Assembly: GCF_964355755.1 (NCBI RefSeq)
Contig: NC_092675.1
Span: 4,870,312-4,934,311, forward strand
DNA from: Antedon mediterranea
Lineage: Eukaryota > Echinodermata > Crinoidea > Comatulida > Antedonidae
Reading direction: 5' to 3'
Length of the DNA stretch: 64,000 bases
The notes beneath the pieces were generated by a model that was not told where the DNA came from, did no database searches, and saw only the letters and a program-made list of their open reading frames with translations. Made by a program: the position numbers and the translations under genes. This document shows positions 47,701 through 60,689 of the stretch, piece by piece. How positions within the stretch are numbered: position 1 is the first letter of the stretch; each line of letters opens with the position of its first letter.

Positions 47701-49701
47701 ATGTTCAAAGCATATACAAAACTTGATTGTAGTGGTAAATGCTTCGTATCTCGAGTGGAAAACTCGCCAGCTCCCCATTTATAAACACGGACATCATATA
47801 TATTTTGTTCACATTAATACACTTTCTGGTATATTTGAAGCTACATGGATGTATATTATATATAAACTACACCATACATATCTAAGCTGCGGTACCATGC
47901 ATATTTAAGCTGCGGTACCATGCTGCTGCACCATGCATATTTAAGCTACCGCGCCATGCATTTTTAAGCTGCTGCACCATGCGTATTTAAGCTGCTGCAC
48001 CATGCGTATTTAAGCTGCTGCACCATGCATATTTAGGCTGTTCACCATGTATATTTAAGCTGCTGCATAAACTTGCCTTTCAACAAAGCTTGTGACGTTA
48101 CGTCACATTTGATGGTAATCGATCGTTCATTTCCAAACTTGTCCTTGATTTCGTCTTCCGTTTTTTTCAAATTGGCTTCGTTGATATCTAAAATAGCTAC
48201 TCCCTGAAAACAGTTAGTACCAAATATTCTGTGAATATTTATTACTTATCCACAACAATATTAAATACACGTACATAGGCCTACATCTATTATATAAATG
48301 TTATCTTTATGTTTTAAAATGTATATTTTATTATCAATCTGTAATTGGTGCATTGCAATGTTGGTTGTAAGAATAAAGAATTAATTAATGCCTAAATCGG
48401 ATTTTTTTCCCTCTGTTTGTAGTGCTTTCTGTCTATGTTTAGACATGTTAGAAAATATGAAAGATTAGCTGTACCTGTAGCCGTGAATTGTGCCTTTCCT
48501 TTATATATATACCGGTAATTTTATAAATTATTCATTGATAATTAAATACCTCATATACCATAATTATTATTTCATATTTTCACTTTTAAGGTCTATGTAG
48601 AACATAGAACAAGCAATCTGAAAATGTTATTATTATGTAAAGAGGCCTGCAAAATATATTAATGACTATTTAATTACAATTCAACTACTTGTATACCGTA
48701 TGGTTAGCCGGTTAGTTGATGTGAAAAGAATTCATTATCATGTTTAGCATACGGTTAAGTACTTTAACCACATTTTCAATGTTTAAAATACAGGATATTA
48801 CCGCATACATTGCTGAATAGCAATATTAAAATACTCGTAGACCCTGCTGCACAGAATGGCGTACCGTACTACAGTATAATGCTTGGTTTATAGCATGGAG
48901 TAAACGTTTATAGACAATCGTTTGTTTATTTTGTTTCAACCTTGAATCAGGAATCATTAAGAATTGTTTCAGTTTGTCAGTAAGCAATACCTGTAGGGGC
49001 TTACTTATACAATCTTACCATTTCATTTAAAAGATATTATTTTATTGTCTACATAGCAAAGATTTGACATCAATAATGTAAAAACAATGTGAAACTATCA
49101 ATTAATAAATTCATATTTTGCATTTTCAAGTTCCATTCAGATTATAGGCGCGGCATCCTGACCATTATTGTATTGCAAGTTCATATAAAGATACGGTTAT
49201 TAAACCTGAATTTAATGGTTAGTAGCGGAACAAATAAGAGAATTAAATAAAGGAGGACTGGAAATAAAACTCTATACAATACGGAACATTAAAAGTGTAA
49301 CAAAAGAACGCAATGCCTGAACAAGAGTGTCGAGATTGAAATATAAAATGCAATTAAAACAGTAAAATGGCGTGCCCAATGTTAAGGTTGGTTCACACAA
49401 GACGCAACGCAATGACGTGTAGATAGCTAAATGCAAGCGATAGTTTAAATCCATCGCAATTGTGATTGTTCAAATCACTCGCGTTGCGCTTCTTATGTCC
49501 TTGCGTTGCGTCTCTAGGGGGACCCAAGCATTAAAAAATGTTATGATGTCATAACTACGCACGTAGTAGTGCTGAGATAATGACGTAATCACCTCATTGA
49601 TTATTTACCTTAGCCTGTTCCTCTAACAGTTTGAAAACGATAGCTTTTCCAATGCCATCGGCACCTCCTGTAACAAGCGCTATCTTCCCAGATACTGCCA
49701 T
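44710..49701 (-). CDS. 15-hydroxyprostaglandin dehydrogenase-like SDR, 254 aa, seven exons
   Basis: Exons are 49609-49701 (ATG 49699-49701), 48077-48203, 47557-47663, 47139-47235, 46874-46950, 44947-45098 and 44710-44821. All phases match. Classical short-chain dehydrogenase signatures are TGGADGIG (residues 11-18, NAD binding), NNAG (91-94), Ser138/139 in NMSS, and catalytic Tyr152 and Lys156 in YTATK. LDIVCNNAGIVNEVNW and GTYLAIDMM match 15-PGDH (HPGD), which oxidises the 15-hydroxyl of prostaglandins with NAD+. Length is close to the human 266 aa. Substrate cannot be fixed from sequence, as HPGD-like paralogues differ. The second intron has a GC donor (AAAG|GCAAGT). The introns hold an inverted minisatellite and a 23-bp tandem repeat. 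Confidence 0.9.
45230..46690. repeat. Large inverted minisatellite and foldback inside an SDR intron
   Basis: A left array of GGACAACTACCCCCTAG units (about 45230-45480) is mirrored by CTAGGGGGTAGTTGTCC units (about 46400-46690). Between them, arms of about 110 bp (45475-45595 and 45785-45895, with ACTGAACTTCAAAACAT and its complement) form a second foldback with a loop of about 190 bp. About 450 bp of unrelated AT-rich DNA (45940-46385) separates the inner right arm from the outer right array. Confidence 0.85.
47278..47436. mobile_element. Foldback MITE with GGTTCCCACTAG-type ends, copy A
   Basis: The left end GGTTCCCACTAGAGACGCAA faces a right end that reads GGTTCCCATTAGGACACAAC on the other strand. 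Inside, TTGACCAATCACAAGCG faces a nearly identical inverted copy. It lies in an SDR intron. Confidence 0.7.
47875..48068. repeat. 23-bp minisatellite next to an SDR exon
   Basis: About eight imperfect copies of TTTAAGCTGCTGCACCATGCA(TA) end just nine bases before exon 48077-48203. On the gene's strand this places the array directly after the rare GC donor site. Confidence 0.85.
48210..49600. other. First SDR intron, AT-rich, with one MITE
   Basis: Apart from the foldback element at 49385-49535, nothing beyond AT-rich intron sequence is seen. TAGGCCTAC occurs near 48277. Confidence 0.4.
49385..49535. mobile_element. Foldback MITE with GACGCAACGCAA ends, copy B
   Basis: The left arm contains GGTTCACACAAGACGCAACG. 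The right arm, read on the other strand, gives GGGTCCCCCTAGAGACGCAA, with CAATCACAATTGCGATGG inside. It is the same family as the element at 47278. Confidence 0.7.
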
Positions 49702-50296
49702 GCCTGTTTAGAAAAAACGAAGTTAATAGAATATAGGTGTGTACTGAATCTAATGATTAATCTGAATAAACGAGTGACATACCTTTAAAACAACCGACCC
49801 ACTGATTCACAGGTGTGATTGGCATGTTCCATTTTCCTAATGGGGTTAACACAATTCAGTATAATATAGGCCTATAACTAGTGAAATTGCAAATATTCTG
49901 AGCATTGAGTAAGCCTATGTGTTTAGGACTATAATTGTACAAAAAAAATGTCAACGTGGTTCGTGAGTATACACACAAATATACGCATATATCCATCATA
50001 CTTTCAGGCCTACATAAAACAAATTCAGACCCGCTCAGTAGAAAATTTGGTATAGGAACTTTTACACAAAGGACGCCCTCTATTATTTCAATTATAAAAG
50101 TTATAACTTTCTACGTTTACTCAGAAGTTCCAAAAATCAGATTCATATTGTGGATTACGTAGCCATACATCCATGTTTTAACGCTGGACGAGAACATGAT
50201 GAATTGGTCATTTGATTGGATAATATTCCGAACCTTCAAAAAGAGACAATTACTTTATCTGTAATAAGCATCATCAAACTTAAAAAAGCAACAACA
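49702..50296. other. Divergent intergenic region between the SDR and receptor-like genes
   Basis: The SDR gene starts leftward at 49701 and the receptor-like gene rightward at 50297, so both promoters should lie in these 595 bases. No clear TATA box was identified. A 75-codon frame (49935-50162) has no features. Confidence 0.4.
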
Positions 50297-53200
50297 ATGA
50301 GGTGGTTTCGAGTACTATGTACATTACTTCTTGTACAGCATTGCAATGCCAATGGTTATGGAGGTACGATTGAAGGTTCTGGAGTGTGCGGATGGTGAGT
50401 AACGTGCAAACTTACGTTCGTTGCACTATGCTATTGTAATATAAAGTTGATAGTTAATGTATTGATTTAACCTTTTTGATGCAAAGTAAGGCTGCACCAA
50501 TTTAAATCGATGCATTATTAGTTTATTTTGGCATCTGAACAATTACGATATCTACAAAAAACCCTTACTACAATTGATTAATCTCAAAGTTGATTGGTGT
50601 CCATTGTTGCAAGCAATTGCTAAAATCTACCTCATAAATTGTATTTGCTTTTGTTAATCTTTTCTCTGATTTTGTCATATTAAGTTCAGTATTGTTCTTG
50701 TTCTTATGAAGCTTGCTTTTAAAAGATGAAATAGTAAAAATAAATATTGTTGGGTCAAAACACACGTCACTGTCCCACAATACAACGGCTCGGTTCCTGT
50801 TAACAAAAGTTCCTGTTGGTATACCTACTATTAAACCTTGTTACAATTTTTAAATAAAAGTATAAATATAGCATTAACAATGGTCAAAGATTTAGAAAAT
50901 TAAATATATTTGCATATTATACACATGTTATTCATTACGATGAAAATTAAATTAGTGAAAATTAGTATAATTAAAAGAGGAAATGAATTGCGCATCATAC
51001 ATTTATTTTATTCTTGCATAACCTTCTTTTCGTTCGTAATTTACAACATGCCAACTATGAAATTAGGTAAAACTAAAATGATTTAAAAGTAAACATTAAT
51101 GTGGAATTAGCCTAAAGTTTTCGGTCTACTCTTCAAGAGATATTATTTCGACAGGAAATATTGCTTTTAAGAGGCCATGAGTAATAGGACATGAGGTAAT
51201 ATCCCCAGATCTCCAATGTATTTTATTATTGAATATGGAAACGCACCAGAGCAATAATAGGATAATAACATAATTCGGCCCAAAACAACTCTTAATCATG
51301 CTCGACGCGACCGATTTAATGATGTGCATGTTACGTTGATAAAAGCTGGATTATAAGTAACATTCAAATGTGTTCCATGACTTTTACAGTACAGCATTAT
51401 GTTTCAACTAAACTACCGCACAAAAAAGTACCGCGAGGTACGTATTCTTGGTATTGCATATTTCACTACGGTGTGTGGTGCTTATTTCGTCAGCCAACAC
51501 TTCATTTATAATAATAAGCGATTGATTGAAACATAACAGTGACATTTGTGCAAGCAAGCGTTTTTTTTCGAACGCTAACTATTGATTATTACAGTTTTAT
51601 GTGTACGTCAACTTAGTGTTCGTGTCATATTATTAGGTGTGGTGTAGAAAAGCTCAAAATGTTACTAAAAGATATCATGTTCATAGATTAACTTTACTTT
51701 TCTGAAATCAACTATAGTGTTTTATAGGGCTTTATGACCGTTGCATTTAAGTCCGATATTTATTCAATATTAGATCATTTACGGTATAACCTATTAATTC
51801 TATGGGAATCGTTGATTACGCTACCAATTCAGCTTAAACCATGGTAGACCCATGATAAGATGAATCAGTAACTATTCTTAATTTAAAAGTAAATGTAAAA
51901 ATAAAACTTGGTCCCGCCGGGATCAGAACCCAAGTCCTTCATCAATATGACGGATGCCATACCGACTGAGCAATAAACCCAATATTACTCCCTAGGTAAT
52001 CTCTATTAGTTTATAATTACTTATACTTATGTTTATATATTTAAAATATCTGCCTTTACAACGATTACACACATGCCTGATTAGAATACAGTTTTTTTCT
52101 TCATAAACTTAAAAAATGGAATAAATACTGTTATTAATAAAACTCACGATATCAAGTATTCTTGAATACAACTAACTACTTTAAATGTTATAAAATCGCT
52201 AAATTGCATTTGACACTATGGGATTATATCGATATGTGTTTCGCCTAAAATTTACTATAATTTTCGTTCTCAAATAGGCATAAGAAAAGGTATAACAACA
52301 GTTAATTCTATAATGATATCAGAGAAAAACTGTCCAGCGACGTAATCCTAAAGAAATAGATAATTACGTGTATTAAGTACAAAATCTGCGTAAAATAAAT
52401 CAAATATAACGTCTAAGTAAGTACCTCACCACTTGAATGGCTAGTGTTGCCCGAAAGCTCTACTAGCTTTTCTGGCTGTTTTACTTTATCGTTTTGATTT
52501 AGCTTTTCGATTTTTTTGTTTGTATCTCCATTGAGATCCAGCCTGATACCCACAGCATTGCCATTTTTCAGTAATTTGCCTTTGGAATCAAATCACGATC
52601 CCACCAGAGACATTTTTTCATACAACTAAAAAATACGGAACTTTCGCAAATGAGTTATGCTCGACGCGATTATGAGATCATGTTCAGAATATGAGCACTG
52701 TTTCTATAATTTGACAGTATGATTTATATACAGTATATATATATATATATTTATTTCTATCCTGATAATAATTAGAGTATAATAATAATAATTGCTCCTA
52801 CATTTTTATTCAAATCCTATTTAAATTTGTAAGTTCTTCAAATGTGATTATTTAAAATAAAAAAACGTAGTAAGTGATAAATCGTTTCAAAATAACGCAA
52901 CAATATGTTTTAATATACATTTTAGTGGATTCACATGTGAAGCTTTTCGTGGTAGCGGTGCAACCACGTGCTACATAATGTATCAGAAGGAGGACGGCAT
53001 GTGGCATCAGGAGGAACATTCACTCATCCACGAAGGGTTCTTAGACCAGAGAGAATGCAACACTGGTAGGTAACGGTTAGGCCTATATATTCTATTTTTA
53101 AAAACGTTATTTATTTATGACAATTCGGAGACACGTCTCTCGGGGAAGCCAGATAGTCACATAGTCGTTAAGTGTCTAATTAGGCGCCCCCCTTAAATTC

Positions 53201-56200
53201 GGTATCTTGAATTAATACAGAAAAACAGTAAAAGAAAAAGAAATCAAATCAGTAAATGTGCTTAAAATAATTCGAAAGGTTGATTTTAAATGATAAAATG
53301 GTTTGTGAATCATACAGATTGAGGTAATTTGCTCCGAAGTGAAATAACAGAGGGATAGTATGATGATTTAAATGCGGCCTTTGTGCGAGAAAACGGAATA
53401 AAAAATGTTTCCGGGTGATGGAAACGTACATATATATTCTGATAAAACTAATAATTAGGAAGCTTTCGATTTGCGACGATCTTAAGAGCTTGTTCACATT
53501 AGGCCTATATGTTAATTCATTTGCGCATACATAATAGGATGCTTCCCTTACTTGATCCCTTGAAACAGTTTCCAACTAATGTCTGGTTAATGATCATTGC
53601 GTATGCTTCATTTTTTTCAACAAGGCACCCACTGTGTACGGAGAATGATGGTGTTAGAAAAAGATACGTGCAAATAGTTATTCCATTTTATTGTAGACCT
53701 ATGGTTTGAAGCCTTTTGGACCGAGAATACGATGTTACTGTTATGTTTATCTAATGCTTGCGTACATTAGTTATTCATCCAGGGCAGGCTGGTGGCTGTG
53801 CTATTTTTAGAAATGAGTAAGAATATAAAACGGATTGGTCATAGGCCTAACAGCCAAAACACGACAATTCCGAAGTAAAATTGTACTATAAATCATCGAC
53901 AAGTTTATACTTCGAAGTTGACGATATTCTAGAGTAAATTATAATAAAACTATTGCCATTTCTCGATAAAAACATTATAAAATGCCCTCCAAAATATCCG
54001 ATGTTATTTAGACAACAGTTAGAAAAGATTTTTCGTATTTTAGTGATAAAATTAGAAAACGATAAATACTGTTATATCAACGTCAATGTGTCATGTCAAG
54101 TAACATAGCAGTCAATGCATTAGCTGTTACAATGTGAAACGTAGTTATAACTATGTGAAAGTTATAAGGTGAAACAATTTACAATTATTGTATTATCTGT
54201 ATCAAGTAAAACGTTATATTTTTAATTCTAAATCAAAGCTTATAAGAATACAAACTCTAATTCGGAGCATGCGCAGAGTAATTTCAATCACTTGAGTATA
54301 TTTTCAATACACATTACATGTTGAAAAACACGTGACACATCTAGAGACTAAAGTGACTTAGTAAACGATAATTCTCGGTTCCTGCAATGCTTTCAAATTA
54401 CTCAATGGATAGAAAAAGTAACATCTTTATTTGTTAGTTTTTTTTCTATTCGAAAATAAATCCCTTTTTGTGTTCGGTCAGTGCTAATTTTTGAAGTTAA
54501 AATAAAGCGATCTGTGTAAATAAATGCATACAAATGATAGAATGTCATTAATATAAATGTACCAATGCTATTGTATTTATTTGTGTTTTATTTAGGATTC
54601 CGTCCACACTGCTATATGTTTATTGCATACCCATCCTACTTACAATTGTCATGTGTTGATTCACATAATCTATGTCGACGTGCAAGCGGAGGTATCGCCA
54701 AGATCGACATGAACCACGAACTTTATGACTTCTCCAGTATCTTAGCAAGTAATCTTGTTACTGATTACCAAATAAAGTATTCTTACAAAACCATAGCTGG
54801 TGATCTATGGTACTATAACTCAGTCATACAGAACAAGTGCATGGATGTGCAGTCCTTAAATGTATATGGTGGTAGTGATGTACAGGCATCTAATTGTAGA
54901 GGGACATTCAAACCAGTGAATTCAATCTTGTGTGAAAACGCACGTAAGTATCATGACGAACACAAGCTATGGACGACGGCGCTGTTTCGTTAACTAATGA
55001 AAAAGCAGGGAAGATTGAAATGGTAATTTCAGTCTTCCATGAATGTATGATATACAAATATGTTTGGTTTCCTTGCCATTCATCAATATTACAAAAATAA
55101 ACATTTTTTACCTGCAATTTATTAATTATTATTATCAATAAGATAATTGATTTTAGCCTAACGGTATACACTTATTAAGAAAACTAACAAACAGGTGTAT
55201 TCTAAAAATAGCTACTACATTTGGTAAGGAAACAGTAATATGTAGCATTCAAAGTTACGATGTATTAATGTAATTAAACATTTTGAATCTGTGAAGGTGT
55301 CAAAACTACATTCATGTATTAAATGGCCTTGTAAAAACAAAAACAAAAACGGAAACTCCTATTTTTTGGTCAAATTAGAAATTTGAACTTGACTTCCACA
55401 AATTGTTTCACTTTGAAAAAAAATACAGGTCAGTTATTTAGACCCATGTGATATTGATTTCCAGGTCCATTTATATTCTTTCGTTATTAATTCAATTAGG
55501 TAAAAGTAGTTTGCTACATAACATTGTACAAAGATCAATTACATAGTTTATAGTAATTAAAACAACACTTGCCATTAATTAATTTACCATTTTGCGATAT
55601 CATTGTGATAATGTAATTTTAAACTGGAATATTTAAAAGTGTATCATAATGGTTATAGCTGATTTAAAGGCCATATAGGTAATATAACTTGAATATTACA
55701 TTTCTGCTATTTTTATTCAACTTCAGATTTTTATTTTCATGATATAGCAAAAATTATCCACCATATATCCACCATATTTTTTCACCTTCTAGGGAGTTAC
55801 AAGACATGTTATTACATTAGGTTAAACTACCTAACTACTGAAAAAACGTCTTCCTGGCTTTTATGGCCGAATTTTGCCAAATTTTGTATTTGACCATATT
55901 AAGGAAAATTCGTCATGATTTCTGTTACAAATATTTGATTTATGTATAATTAACCAGATATTATATTTAAAATTCATGCCTGTACCTGAGCTTTAAGGCC
56001 TAACAAACAAAAAAAGATTATTGTGGTAGGTCCTGAATTGTGGATATAATTATAATATTAGATATGTATATGTTACTATTTCTACATTTCAGCTTTACCA
56101 ATAAATTCATATTGTGCTCCACTGACAGCAAAGCCAACAAAGAAGCCCCGATCTCCTACAACAGTCGTACGAAAAGTAACCCAAGCAATGCCAAAAAGAA

Positions 56201-59200
56201 CACCAAGTAGCCCCAATGCACCAACAGCAAATGTGTTTAACAGACCAAACGTCGGTCCAGGCCTGACTCCACCGCCAACTTGGTGGCCTCAAGACGTTAC
56301 CACGAAAAATGCAGTAACAAAATCAAAATTTAAAAAGAAGAAAATGGTAGTGAATCATCAAGAACCTCACAACAAAAAGAAAAAGAAGGGTAATGTAACA
56401 CATATAGTCACTGGTATATTTTTCGTTGGTACAATAGTTATGGTTGGATTCGCTTTACTGATTGGTTGTTTCTTCAGAAGACGACATGATAATCGAACAG
56501 ACATTTTTAAGTGGTGAGTATTTAGAACACCAGAGAGTTATTTAAATAATTAATGTTTTGTAACTATATTAAACTACTGTGGAGTAGCTTTGCGTCAGGA
56601 AATTGACGATTTTCATACCTCTAGACCACCGAGGTATGAACGCCTGTCTAGTGATCTGGAGGTCGTGAGTTCGAGTCTCACCCGAGAATTACTTACGAAT
56701 TCGCAATTATTCTCAAATGTACTTAGTATGAAGTACAAATTACGTCAGAGTAGGGCAAAACATCTGACCAATTAATGTTTTGTTTTCTTTACTTAGATAT
56801 GTTTGTATGATTGTATAAGCCGATGATTCTTATTTTTGTCAAAATAATATTTAAATAAAGGTAGTGTGTCAGATAGGGCGACCTATAAAGTGTCAAAATC
56901 ATGGTATATGTCAAAAGGGCACGGAGGAATTAACAGCTTAATTTCAAGTTTAAAAATTAAGTTTTCTTTTGAAATTGTTCGGCGTTTTAAATTATTAACT
57001 ATTAAATTACGATCTACTTCGAGTTTTACAGTTTTCACTGTCTTTTGAAATATAATAATAATAATTCAAGTGAATCAAACTCATTTGTATAATTTGCATT
57101 ATGGCTAAAAGTTGACATTCGAATTGTATTCCCACCTTTTACAATAGTTGCATTAGATCTGTATGCTGAGGTCAGCTATTTTTTTTACCTTCTTTCATAA
57201 ACAAACATTTGTTTACACATGTTATCTATAAGAGCATAATTCTAAAAGAAGGCTTAATTGCAACATTGTTTGAAGTCATTTTGCGTCCCTGGAAAAACAT
57301 ATTACTATACGTATTATGCTTTTATATTAATTACGGTTATTAATAGAAAACAGCTCATTCGTTGAGTTAATATATTATAATAATGATTAATAGTTTGGGA
57401 ATAGTGTCAATAAACAGTTATAAACTAGACCCACTAAATATGACCTTTGTTAATGCCCCAATGCCCCATAAATGTTCCTTTACTCACGCACTCTTACAAA
57501 CTTAGTTGTTTGTTGACGTCAATCTTTCGGATGTAGGCTATAGACTGCTCTTCTTGTAGTAGTTGGCGTTTCATAGTATTGTGTCAATGCGTGCCTGTCT
57601 CCAAACACGTTATTTCCCGTGATGACGTATAACAATTTTATTCTATTTGGCAGTATTGCCAAGTACCTTGTTTTGTACTATTTGAATATAATATAACCCA
57701 GAAGGATGTGACCGCCAAATGTGTGTGTAAAGGAAACTGGGGGCTTAGCTTTTGTATTCGATTGCGTATTAGTTAAAAAAAGTTTGCTTTAACCTTCCTA
57801 TTCCTAGTTTCATTAATTATTGTTTGATGTTTATAAAGCATTATGAAGTAAAAATACTAAAAACCGTCCCAGTAGAATAGATGATTTAACTGCATCACCA
57901 CATTCGTTATAATTTCCAAGTGGTTGGTACATGTTTGCACATTGACGTCTGCAATTTCCATGTTATCGTACAGATTTTTTGTTCGCAAATATACACCTAC
58001 CAGGTCTACTAATTTTCAGAAAAATCGACATATGGTGACGCTTATCAAAATATCGAGCTATCTTTATCACTATGGACCGGAATTGTCAGAGTAACTACAA
58101 AGGCAAATTCAAACAGACGAGCGGTAACGGTAAGCGGAAAACCATGTAGCTTGTTCCACGTAGAATCTTTATTTATCTTGAGCGTTGTGTAAATGGTCAT
58201 TAGGAATAACATTTTCTATGTTTTAATTGCTTCAATAGATATACAGATTATTATGTGGAACAAGCTACGCGGTTTTCCGCTTACTGCTATCGCTTGTCTG
58301 TGTGAACTGGCTATTATAGGCACTATACGGTACTCTACATTGGGCTAGTGTTTTTTATTGGTTTCCTAACATTGGGATAGTTGGTAGACATAATTCATCA
58401 ATTTTGTTTTAAATACGAATACACTTGTTAAGTTTCCTTTAATTACCAAGTCTCCTTTTAATTCCAAAAAAATTAAATTGTTTATTTGCTTGACTGTATA
58501 CTACAATGAACACGTTTATTTATAAAATATATAGAAATATTTTATTAATGTTAGCTAGCTTTTTTTAGTGACTTTTCTTTCGTTGATGGTTTTTAGTCGC
58601 GTGCAACGCGACTCTACAGCACACTCTATCGGTCGGTTGGTCGGTCGGTCGGATGGTCGGTCGGTAAACACTAATTCAAATTTGAGCACGCGGCTGCAGC
58701 CATGTATATCGCCTTGTTTCTGTTGTTGCCTTTTTTGTATTATAAAAGTTTGAAAGTTAAAAATAAAGCCTCATTTTAATTAACACGAAATAATTAAAAA
58801 ACTTCTAAAAATGATATAACCACATCACATCGTATTTGTAATCAAACATGTAATAATAATGTTAGACTATTTTACAGGTCAAACGCATCGGAGCTTGCAG
58901 ACAGAACCCAGGAATACGAAGAGGTCGATGCTAGGAATGCTGTAAGTGATCATGTAGACGGATATTCAGTTATAAATACAAAAAGATACCAAAACACACG
59001 AATTGATTCAGTCAGTCAGAAACTTAGTCAGGAGGATTGTAGGCGATACAGGTTATCAAAAGCAATGAGCACTGATGTAAAATACGGTGACGATTTAAAA
59101 GAGTTACACTATCAGCAAGATATAATGAAAGCTCAGAATGCGTCGCCTGGCCGCCTACACAAAACACGCGTGCGCAGTTATGACGTAGACCGAACGAGCA

Positions 59201-59442
59201 GTGGAATATCAGTCTGTGGTTCTTCGAGATCATCTGCTCTGTATGAAATCCGTGGTTTGGAATATGATTACGCCTATACAAGCAATAACCATGTATTTAG
59301 AAGTCCTTTTAATCAACAATACATTGGAAACGTCCAAGAACCGTCATATGATTATGCGTACGCGACATCGAAATGGGTGAAGAAAACGAAGAAAAATAGA
59401 CCAAGAAAAAAACGAGTCCACCATTTACATGGTGATATATGA
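50297..59442 (+). CDS. Single-pass receptor-like membrane protein with tyrosine-rich tail, 523 aa, five exons
   Basis: Exons are 50297-50394, 52926-53065, 54596-54943, 56093-56513 and 58878-59442. All introns are GT-AG and the phases agree. A signal peptide (RWFRVLCTLLLVQHCNA) opens the protein. The ectodomain (about 20-205) has about a dozen Cys and no family I recognise. A Pro/Thr/Lys-rich stalk follows, then a TM helix (about 299-323, IVTGIFFVGTIVMVGFALLI) with an RRR stop-transfer. The tail of about 200 residues carries YEEV (a Src-family SH2-type motif) near the membrane, YEIR at 458, and two copies of YDYAY (465-469 and 493-497), then a Lys/Arg-rich end. Tyrosine phosphorylation is inferred. 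The second exon has two overlapping GT donors; only GTAGGT at 53066 keeps the frame. Confidence 0.8.
51908..51980 (-). other. Degenerate tRNA-like sequence
   Basis: The minus strand has TTGCTCAGTCGGTATGGCAT (A-box-like) and GGGTTCTGATCCCGG (B-box-like) at the right spacing. The anticodon arm does not fold cleanly. It is probably a tRNA-derived SINE head or a tRNA pseudogene in the first receptor intron. Confidence 0.45.
56590..56700 (+). other. tRNA-like fragment in the last receptor intron
   Basis: CCTGTCTAGTGATCTGGAGG is followed by GTGAGTTCGAGTCTCACC, a good T-arm/B-box hairpin. The 5' half of a cloverleaf is not convincing, and an inverted pair CATACCTC/GAGGTATG lies just before it. Confidence 0.35.
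58090..58320. mobile_element. Foldback MITE in the last receptor intron
   Basis: GTAAGCGGAAAACCATGTAG through CTTGTTCCAC on the left is mirrored on the right by GTGGAACAAGCTACGCGGTT through CCGCTTAC. Outer parts (AAACAGACGAGCGGTAACGG) also pair. The loop is about 100 bp. Confidence 0.8.
58600..58730. repeat. Dispersed (GGTC)n-bearing repeat, copy 2
   Basis: GTGCAACGCGACTCTACAGC is followed by GGTTGGTCGGTCGGTCGG and AGCCATGTATATCGCC. The order matches the copy at 41697-41765. Confidence 0.6.
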
Positions 59443-60689
59443 CGTTGATGACTTTTACCTGCATTATTGATACTATTCCGTTATTCCGTTCAACTGCAAA
59501 AATGTTTAATATAAATCTTAAAGGAGTGCATGGATTTTAGATCAAAATGGTGCTTAGGTGTTACATATACTTTTGATTGAATAAATTGTAATGTTAAGAA
59601 AATATATATTATATTTTTTTTACAATTTGAGTAGGACACAAATTATTATTATTCTTTTTAAAAAATTATTATTTCATCCATTTCCAAAAACACGATAAAT
59701 AGGTCACCAGCTGTGGCAACAATGCAAAAAAGGGTTCAAAATGTATCATTAAAACTTTTAACGGAAAGTTGAACATGTTATATCATTACTTCTGGTGTCC
59801 TCAATACTAATTATTATTACTATATATGAAGAAAGAACGAGGCTCAGTAAATTGTTTTAACGAATGTTCAACTTTAACAGACAACAAAATAAACATTAAT
59901 ATTGAATGAATACATTTAAAGGATAAATAAATAACGTAAATAAATATTTTATGAAGAAATTGTATTTTGATTATTTTAGCAGTGAACTTAGATTAAGAAC
60001 AATAAATAACTTATGTGCATTTGCGTCAACAACACGCAGTACCTTTCTGCTGGTCGTCACTCTATTCAAACCTGTCAAATGTATATGTGCACGGAGAACA
60101 ACATTTAATTATATACAGTATCTTTAATTTCATTTTCTGGTTTTGGTTCTGATATATTATAAATATGAGTATAAGTATGTAAGTATACTTGATTATTATA
60201 TAGATTATCTATTATTATAATATAAACTACACAGACAGGACATTCTGGCAAAGTATGGTTTTAGTCTTATACGACGAAGCAGCAACAGCAACAACCACTT
60301 ATGCTTGGTTGTGGATATAGCAAGCACACAATAACGGTAACAATAAAAGGAAATGGACGATAGGCCTGAATCAAATGGGGGCCTTGCTTGCTGGAATAAA
60401 ACAAGTGAACCGTCTTTTCTGTTCTAAATTGCGGCAGAAACAGATCGTTGCTCATCGCCTAGACTTCAGCATTAGTTTCAAAATAGAATTGAATAACAGT
60501 TTAGAGTTATAGTGTTCTGTGTTTTATAAAAAAAGCAAATAATTAATTGAATGTTACTTCTCTAGAATAAATATTGTTGAAGGCCTATTCAACTCGGCTC
60601 GTTGGATAAAACAAATCATTGTCATGTTACTGTCTTACTTTTCTTACATAACTTTCCGACTTCTTTCAACACACACATCCTGGTAATAG
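59443..60689. other. 3' flank of the receptor-like gene and upstream of the next gene
   Basis: A candidate poly(A) signal lies at 59580-59585. I looked here for a first exon (signal peptide) of the gene at 60690 and found only a short hydrophobic frame starting at ATG near 60625 (MLLSYFSYITFRLL). It reaches a GT near 60683, but no join to the next acceptor is possible. Confidence 0.35.
59580..59585 (+). promoter_or_regulatory. Candidate poly(A) signal of the receptor-like gene
   Basis: AATAAA, 138 bases after the stop codon, followed by a T-rich stretch. Confidence 0.5.

Noticed and set aside
53509-53709. 66-codon frame in the second receptor intron
   Set aside because: No in-phase splice sites to join it to the receptor exons and no features of its own.
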